Below are positions 56,890 to 64,000 of a stretch of 64,000 nucleotides of DNA, piece after piece. The notes below the pieces were generated by a model. It was not told where the DNA came from. It did no database searches and was given only the letters and a program-made list of their open reading frames with translations. Made by a program: the position numbers and the translations under genes. Each line of letters opens with the position of its first letter. Positions within the stretch are counted from its first letter, which is position 1. The stretch comes from Massariosphaeria phaeospora (lineage: Eukaryota > Ascomycota > Dothideomycetes > Pleosporales), in NCBI GenBank assembly GCA_011032825.1, contig JAADJZ010000007.1, positions 558,001 through 622,000 on the forward strand, given 5' to 3'.

Positions 56890-57736
56890 GGTGGTTGGCT
56901 TTGTGGGTATAGTAAAGAGAGAACAAGCAAGATGGTAATTGATAGAGATAGAAGTAGCTGGTGATGGTATTTTCAGATTGTTGGGTCTTCCCTAGGATAT
57001 ATCCTAACGGGTTGCAACATTGGTCTATCAGCTCCACACTCAGCCACCGTCGGGGACCCACACTAGAATGCGTGGATAAGCAATGTACCTGGTATGAGGC
57101 CAGTCTAAATTGATAGTATTCGCTGACATCTAAGATTAGGCTCACAGTGGCTAAGACAGCGGTGTACGGCGGTGTTGCAAGAATTATGTCTATTTTTGCC
57201 CAATGTAACATGGGGCCCAAGTACATTGAGTTATCCCCAGGATAACGTGCCTTTCACGGTTAAGACCTGTTTATGTTACCAATCATCGCGAGATCCAGTC
57301 AGCTAAGACATATACCAACGGATCTCTTCGAGACAAACCAATTTCGCCACCATACTCGGGCCCATGATTTCTCCGAAAAACTTCATGAGATTGCCCTACA
57401 CACAGGCAATGGACCCGAGTCTACATTGTGCTAAAAGGGGAATCCAGAGTTTCATCTAAAGATACTTCCCAACTTCTTTACCGGCACCTCCTGTGCTTCT
57501 TACTTGAGACACTAGAGCGCTAAAAATATACGCAGATGCACGCCTAACTTTCCGTACGTAATTTTAGCTAACTCGTCCTGTCCTAAGCTGTTTATGGGAG
57601 ACCTTATTCTAGGTTCTCGCATATATCTGCTGCATGGCTTCCGCATATCTCTAAATCAACATCAACCATTGCCAGACTCTCTTCAATATCTCATCTTTCC
57701 ATCTGTTATTGAACTCCTTTGCTTTCAACATCAATC
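56890..57736. promoter_or_regulatory. Divergent promoter region of two secreted-protein genes
   Basis: These 847 bp separate divergent start codons of two small secreted-protein genes. They contain the first copy of the shared block (57353-57400) described separately. Otherwise AT-rich with no coding frame. Confidence 0.5.
57353..57420. repeat. Shared upstream block with imperfect terminal inverted repeat
   Basis: The sequence starts TACTCGGGCCCATGATTTCT and continues CCGAAAAACTTCATGAGATTG. It recurs at 58985-59030 with small changes. Here the ends ACTCGGGCCC and GGACCCGAGT form an inverted repeat with one mismatch, spanning 67 bp. It could be a miniature element or a duplicated upstream regulatory segment. 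Confidence 0.6.
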
Positions 57737-58254
57737 ATGAAGATCTCCATCTTCCTCACTACAAGCCTCTTTTCTATGTTGAGCGTAGCCAAACCGACGC
57801 CGAACGCCGAACCATCCGACACAGCAGCCCTGGGCTCTGACTTCGAGAATCATTCCGTTGGAAAGGCCTTGGGCTTTAAGGGTGGAAGCTTCGAGGATAA
57901 TCCGAACGAAATACAAAAGAGAGCTGATTCTTGGAAGAATATCAGGTTCGGTGATGAATGTGTAAGAACACTCCATTCAACTCCTAGCTAGATCCTATAT
58001 TCTAACCATATTGCTTAATTCAGTTGCGCTGTGTCCATAGAGAAACGGCATCCGCGGGACTTCCAAATTGGTCCCTGAAGAGGAGCGCTATTCCCACCAA
58101 TCTTGTTACTAGATGGACTATGGCTGCTATGGGATGCGCTTCCACATGTGCAAGAGTGATTGTAGCGTCATTGGATGGTTACTCCATGTCATTGGCAGAA
58201 ATTGAATGGATTGCCGCCATCGTCTCTCCTGATGTGGACTCCGATTCGGAGTAG
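57737..58254 (+). CDS. Small secreted protein with Kex2-type propeptide
   Basis: Exons 57737-57961 and 58024-58254 join across a 62-bp intron to give 151 residues. The signal peptide (MKISIFLTTSLFSMLSVA) is followed by an acidic propeptide and a Lys-Arg at 61-62, then a mature part of about 89 residues with four cysteines, C75, C78, C113 and C117. A second Lys-Arg occurs at 94-95. The C-terminus is acidic (DVDSDSE). No family is recognised. The prepro-layout suggests a processed secreted peptide, but that is inference. Confidence 0.72.
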
Positions 58255-59456
58255 GGCTTGGAGTTTGGGATAGTTGAGGGTCGCGTCTAGATTGCACTTT
58301 CAGTTGCGTAAATGGGTTACTTTGCTCGCCATTCCTGTATTTTCTGTCAGCTTCGGATGGGATTTCGCATCTATAGTGAGCCTTTTCGCGTATCTTAATA
58401 TTCGTATGAGCGTCAATAAGTCTCCTTACATTTCATCCTATTTTGAAGGCACCTGGCCTAGGTCCATCTTTCTGGTTTGATGCAATACCTCCACTTCTAC
58501 CTTCTCCTAGCTATCAATTACACCAAACATGTTTTTTTTTGAAGATAAGCATTCTGGCAAATCAGTGCTGCAACAAGGTTCCTAGCCGTCAACAAACTTC
58601 GTGCTACTTAGTGAGGGGCTGAGTAGCCTAAATTTTGGCAAAGGATAGATAGGCGCGAGACGCGGGATGACTGTCACAGAAAACTACCTTGGTAATCAGC
58701 CTAAGATTTTCGGGGCGTAAGAAGTACCTAGGTAGTTAACAGCCACGTGACAGCGTCCCGAATTGGTAATTACGCGCTGTCTACCTTGACTCAAGGTGTA
58801 CCTGGTCTCAGTGTATTATTGTTTGAGTGTCTTAAATGTCTAGCGTGTGGATTACTTCTCGCTTTATAATGGTCTTGGTAATACTTAATCTTACCTCATC
58901 CTAGTTTCCCCGCAACAACGCTCGATGTGACTACCCACACAGCCAGTCCAGCGTTCACATCATGACAGTGGCTAGTCGTGCACATTACTCGGGCCCAAGG
59001 TTTTCTCCGAAAAAACTCATGAGATTGTCCGTGCGCTTGATTCATAGGTCGCATTCTCTAAGGTTGCCATTCATATCAGACCTAAATAGCTATCCGTACA
59101 ATGGAAGGATGAGACATGTAATACTGCAGTCGCTCTTGTTTGTTGGTTTGAGGGGGAGTGATTGTTCTACACATACCGTTCATGGAAATCCTACGGCGGC
59201 GGTGGAGGCGGTCATCTTCCGCAGTCGGCCAGTTGGGCGCCTTTGGAATGGACGTACGGAGGTGTTCCAGAGCCTACTAAGTCACGGACAATTGGAGGTT
59301 TCTAAGTATAGTCTTCTGGGTGTCTGCATAGCTATGTCAGTATTGTGTCTTATCTAGAACGTTGTTATAAGTACCACCATTTTCACACTTTGTGACTATA
59401 ACTTTCCTCACACTCGATACTCCGTTGCTACTTTTCAGCCCATTTCTAACAACAAA
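58255..59456. other. Spacer with second shared upstream block
   Basis: No gene is supported in these 1.2 kb. The second copy of the shared block lies at 58985-59030, about 430 bp before the next ATG. Confidence 0.45.
58985..59030. repeat. Second copy of shared upstream block
   Basis: It reads TACTCGGGCCCAAGGTTTTC then TCCGAAAAAACTCATGAGATTG, matching 57353-57400. The right-hand inverted arm present in the first copy is not found here, so this copy looks truncated or the arm has diverged. Confidence 0.6.
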
Positions 59457-60071
59457 ATGCGTCTCACATATGTCTTCCCTACCCTGCTTGTGGTGGCTCT
59501 TAGTAGCCCACACCAAATCCTCAATGAGCGCACCGATGTACTGCTGGACAATCAGCAGAACCATACCGCAACGCTGGAGGCTCGCGTTACCACCGAATGC
59601 CACAGAAGCAGTATGTGGTTACACGTTCGTCTCCAGATCTCGATCATAGCTGACAAGAGCAGAGGATGACATTGGTGCACCATGCCAGCTCAGCGAGCAT
59701 TACTTCATGCGCGCAGCTACGATATATTGTCGGAAGTTTTTGGACCCTTTCCAGCTTCCGACTGGCCAATCCTACCCCTACAAGATCTCTCAGATTCCCT
59801 GTGAAGAGGACACCAGCTTGTGTGACTTTTATGGTAACTTGAGAAATGACCGCGATAATGGCAATGTACCGGTAGGTTATACTTCTACACTTTTTCCTCC
59901 CGCGTCTGCGTTTTGTACTAATATCCCCTCTAGGCAGGCTATACCTTTATGGATTACGACAAATGTATGGAGTTCATGCCAACTATTTTCACAGCCTGCG
60001 GCGGAAATGGGGGTTGGGTTAACACCGATTATGGTACTGTGTTTGCTGAGTGCATTCAGGTCAAGAGCTGA
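59457..60071 (+). CDS. Small secreted Cys protein, paralogue B
   Basis: Exons 59457-59610, 59663-59871 and 59934-60071 give 166 residues starting MRLTYVFPTLLVVALSS, a signal peptide. It has eight cysteines (TTECHRS, GAPCQLS, IYCRKFL, IPCEED, SLCDFY, DKCMEF, TACGGN and AECIQV). Compared with paralogue A the order of motifs is the same: CH..., C, Y.M.AA...CR.F.D..Q.P.G..YP.K, then D[RK]C.E[YF].P. Paralogue B carries two extra cysteines in the middle. The first intron follows the same CH.. segment in both. It is probably a product of an old local duplication with inversion. The role is unknown. Confidence 0.75.
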
Positions 60072-61268
60072 GTTCAGCGCAAACTTAGCTTGGTGTCGGT
60101 ATTGCTGTAGCCATGTACGGATTCAACCGTTTCTTCCCCTGTACCACTGTAGTTATCGTTCATAAATCATTTTCACTCATTTTGTACTAAATCTCTGTGG
60201 GCGATCGAGTCCACTGTTTAAATGTTTCTGACTGATAATGCTCCTCCAATGTTCGCAAGTGGTTCCTGTATGGTAGGCGCTCGAGTTTAGGAGTTGGAAC
60301 TATGGCGATACCAAGTTAACAATATACAATCTTTCGATTGGACAATCCAACTTCCTATACAATACCAACTCTTCTAGTGATCCGTCAGAGGTTCCTCGAG
60401 TCTGACTGAGGAACTTCCCGTTCTACATCAAACACTTCCGACGGTTTCGATCGCTAACCCCATTTCCCATCTCAAAGAATACCGAGATGTTGAATATCTT
60501 TAATCTGCAATCACGTAGTAGTAATGCTAGTCTGACGGCAGTAACATGACGATGAAGGTGTCCTCGGGATTGTATCCGAGTGCAGCGAGAATGGGCAACG
60601 AATGATGCCAGGGGCATCTCCGTGGCGTGATCGATGAGACACTTGGCAATAGACTGTGTAGTCCAGTAGTGCTGAAGGTTGAGACAGCGTACGCACCACA
60701 ATGCGCGTAAAAGGCTTGCTGATTACTACATGCGAGCGCTGTCACTCCTAGAGCAGAGTAGACAGCTGGGCAGCGGCGGCGCCCGACAGCACAACCAGCC
60801 ACGCAAGTTAATTAGACCACACTGGCACACGGCACGGGGAACGGGGCGTTCGCAGGCAAGGAGATGGAATTAGAAACCTGGTGTTTAGCAGGACTGCAAG
60901 GTACGATTGGAGATCGGGCGGCCTGGCACGTTGATTGGCTAGCGGCGATTGGTGTGGCGGGTCCCAGCCACACCCGATGCGAGTCAACAAACATCGAGCT
61001 GCTCGCCGGGCTGCACCTCCACCTCCACCACACCTCCGCCGGGCTGCATACGGGCCGTCACTCTTTTCGAGCCGCCGTTCACTTCACTCTTCAGCGTCGC
61101 CATTCTAACCGTCTCCGCCCAGGTCATTCATTGTAGCGGTCGGAACGCGTCGTCGCTCGCCCGGGCTGCCTACGCGGCCTCACGACCCCCCCTCGGCGCA
61201 CCCGTCTTTCGAGGCCCCGTTCGCTCGCCGCAGACCAAGTACAGGATCCAGACCCGAACGCAGCAAGC
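60072..61268. other. Spacer before the C2-protein gene
   Basis: These 1.2 kb contain no supported gene. The right third becomes C-rich and GC-rich as the C2-protein start is approached, as for other housekeeping promoters in this window. Confidence 0.4.
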
Positions 61269-64000
61269 ATGGCGACGAAGACGAAGCTGGCTGCCCTCGG
61301 CGGCATGCACACGGCCGGCATCTACTCGGACATGACGGTCGATGGGCCAGTGGTCGGCACGCTGGTTGCCATCATCGACCGAGCCAAGAACCTGCCCAAC
61401 CGGCGGTCCATGGGCAAGCAGGATCCATACTGTGCTGCGAGACTCGGCAAAGAAGCCAGGAAGACAAACACAGACAAACGTGGCGGACAGACGCCCAGGT
61501 GGTGAGTTAGCCCGCAACCACACCGCAGCCTCCCAGCCAACACGCACTAACCAACGTCATAGGGACCAGGAACTCCGCTTCACTGTCCACGACTCGCCCG
61601 ACTACCACCAGCTCAAAGTCTCCGTCTTCAACGACGACAAGAAAACTGAATTGATTGGGGAGACGTGGGTCAGCCTCGACGGCGTCTTAGCGCCTGGCGG
61701 AGGACAGAGCGATACCTGGCATGGCCTCAATTGCAGGGGCAAATATGCTGGCGAGATTCGCATCGAACTCACATACTATGACACGAGACCGAAAGCAGAG
61801 AAGCCGGCAGTGGAGAAAAGAAAAGACAGTGGAAGGCCGGAAGGCCAGAGTCCGGCTGTTGGTGGACCTCGAGAGCACACGCCCATCAAGCGGAGACCAC
61901 TCCCGTCCGATCCCACAGGAGCTTCGCCGTCCCCTGGGAGCATGACAGAACACCGCGGATTTCAAGGCGCTCAGTCGGGACCGCGTGGCTATCCAACCCC
62001 TCCGCGACAGCAGCGGCCAGCCGAGCACACGCCAATCCACCAGCGTCGCAGTCATCCTTCAGACACGCCCCAGCGTCGACCTTTGCCGGATGCATCCAAT
62101 GGTACTCCCGTCTCGAGCTCACATATTCCGCAACCTTCACAGCCTCCGCAACCTTCGCAACCTTCGCAGACGCCGCGGATATCAGACCGTGGCGCATACA
62201 GCGCATCGCCCAATCCTCGTTCGTCGGCCAATGATCTCACGCAATACAACGAGCTAGGCTTTGACATGTCTTACACCGCACCGAAGCCGTACGAGATGCA
62301 GCCGGCCGATGCTTTACCGGAGCACGTCAGAGACTTTGGTAACCGGACCACATCCCAAGACGATACCAGGTCCTCTCGTGGACATCCTCATAATTTCCCA
62401 ACGGAAATGGCTCACTCCTACTCGGCGCCCGTCATTCCCTCTCATCAGCCCTACGAGCTCGAACCGCCACGACAGGACCCATATGCTCGCCAATCCGCGG
62501 GTTATTCTCAAATCCAGTATCGTGACCCCCCGTATCAAATCGAGCCACTGCGCATGAGCCGCAGCTACGATCGTAGTAGTGAGCAACACGATCCGTATCA
62601 ACTAGCTGACGGCTCTGTGGATCCTCAGGGTGCTTATGATCAATTTGCCCCTCAAGCGCGATCGCCCCTTGCGATGCAACCTACAGTCGAAGACGAAGAT
62701 GATATACCGCCACCTCCCCCGGTTCATCGGAGTAGCGTAAGCACAGTCGGTCAGCATCAATCACAGGCGCCTCCAGCTTACCACGGTGACGCGCCGGCGC
62801 CCCTCAATGTCATACGCTATCGGGAGGACCCATTCAATACTGGATCTGAGTCGCCGCCTCATTCTTACGGCGGGGATGACTATACCAATGGTCACCCTAC
62901 AGAACGTCGGTATACTCATCCCAGAGCTTCGCCACAGCCAGCAAGCCGCCCGGTGTCTCGCGATACCATGGCCCCATCCCCTCTACGGAATGAAACTTCG
63001 GCCCTCCCTGCGAGTCTCGTTCCTGGAATTGACCCGTCTCGTCAAGAAAGTTACGCGCTTGTCAGAACTGACAAGAGGACCTCAGTCTCTTATGAGACCC
63101 CCCCATCGTACGAGACGCCGACCCGCCTGCAACAACATTCTGAAGCAGAGTATCGAGAACCGCCGCAATACGAGACTCCAACCCGAAGTCAGGCATTGGT
63201 TCATCATCAATCGTTCCCTGTAGCGGAGTCCCCTGACTATTATCCCCACCCACCGCCGCAAGAGCCGCGTCACACTTCACCAACACGTGATCCTACCCCA
63301 ATTGTTAAACCACGTGCGATGAGTCCCGGCATGAGCCCATCATATTCACAGCAACCCGCTGAAGACCGTTCTTCCAGGCCACCAGCACGAAATATGCTGA
63401 CGCGCAAGTCTGTCTCCCCCCGGCCGCCTCCTACCTCGGAGGACCCAGGGGAGCGTAGACTGTCTGGAGTGCCCTTTGATCCCGACAGTTTCGATGTATA
63501 CAATCCCACAGCATCCCGTACGTCGAGATCCGGGACTAATGGAGCTGCCGACGAAGAGCGTCCTGGGAGCAGGCTCGAGATGAACGATAAGGGACAGATT
63601 GTCACCTTCAGCGGACGGGTAATTGATGCCTCGGATCATTTGCCTGTCGATAGTTGGGCACCGGAACCTGAGCGCAAAGGTGGCGATAAGGAGCGGTCGG
63701 CTCGATCCAGGCCTGCACCCGGTGGTGCACGAGATCTTGATTCTGCGAAACAAAGAGAAGAAAAGTATCGTCGAGACCGATCGGAGAGGGACAGAATTCG
63801 AGATGCGACAGCAGTTACCTTTGGGCAAGGTAGTCCAAGCAACGCTCTAGTCACTACAAGACACCAATTCAGCCATAACAATTCTCCTAGCCACTCGGGA
63901 GCAATGGTGCTGGCTGATGATGACCGGACGCCTGGCTCTGGTGGCCGTAATAGGCTCCAGAAACGTGACCAGAGGCCAGTATCAACTTATGATGTGTCGC
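61269..64000 (+). CDS. C2-domain cytokinesis protein, Inn1/Fic1-like, partial
   Basis: The gene runs off the right edge. Exons 61269-61501 and 61563-64000 give at least 890 residues. The N-terminal C2 domain (about 25-150) shows GTLVAIIDRAKNLPNRRSMGKQDPY, then PRWDQELRFTV and LKVSVFNDDKKTELIGETWV. Inn1 in yeast and Fic1 in fission yeast use this domain, with Pro-rich motifs bound by SH3 proteins, to couple ring contraction with septum synthesis. The remaining ~740 residues are disordered, Pro/Ser/Arg-rich with many PxxP and YETP units and a QPSQPPQPSQPSQ run. A later VTFGQGS and basic stretch may be a second conserved patch. The missing C-terminus prevents a length comparison. Confidence 0.85.

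Noticed and set aside
1..64000. CRISPR arrays, rRNA, reverse transcriptase or transposase genes
   Set aside because: None found. The tandem repeats present are microsatellites or in-frame coding repeats.

Overview
The window is nuclear DNA of a filamentous ascomycete (Pezizomycotina). A Dothideomycete is my best guess, but no marker here settles the class. The evidence is many short GT-AG introns of about 50-90 bp, a highly reducing type I polyketide synthase, a Zn2Cys6 transcription factor, several small secreted cysteine-containing proteins, and fungal versions of housekeeping genes (SmD3, GEP4, alpha-MPP, an FHA-RING ligase, an Inn1-like C2 protein). No rRNA, tRNA, CRISPR array or transposase/reverse-transcriptase gene was seen. 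Exon joins below were read by eye from splice sites and reading frame.

Layout. 1-12 kb: a two-gene secondary-metabolite locus. An FSH1-type serine hydrolase (minus strand, four exons) is divergent, across a 2.16 kb spacer, from a 2412-residue HR-PKS (KS-AT-DH-ER-KR-ACP, no C-methyltransferase, no thioesterase). The hydrolase is a plausible trans-acting release or editing enzyme. 12.7-14.1 kb: a 111-residue unknown and a secreted cysteine-containing protein. 15-23.3 kb: a dense conserved block with GEP4, SmD3, an Irc6/p34-like protein, a SAM methyltransferase and a 1000-residue Zn2Cys6 regulator. 24.4-30.4 kb: a charged unknown, a long gene-poor spacer, a type II membrane protein with a lectin-like ectodomain, and an alpha/beta hydrolase. 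30.8-48.5 kb: a prion-like vWA protein, a Cys-motif unknown, an Mpv17/PMP22 protein, a SprT-like protein lacking the catalytic Glu, a bestrophin-like channel, an FHA-RING ligase divergent from alpha-MPP.

48.5-60.1 kb is the accessory, effector-like part: a secreted glycoprotein, a decayed cyclase gene, a ferric reductase, then three small secreted proteins. Two of these three (56352-56889 and 59457-60071) are paralogues. A short sequence block is shared upstream of two of the three. From 61.3 kb to the end is an Inn1/Fic1-like C2 protein that runs off the window.

The most notable observations are: (1) the HR-PKS has altered DH and ER motifs and a long N-terminal tandem-repeat leader; (2) the local secreted-protein paralogues with duplicated upstream DNA; (3) an undescribed (to me) ~110 bp dispersed repeat present in at least four near-full copies plus one partial copy, only in intergenic DNA; (4) the cyclase pseudogene next to one of these copies.
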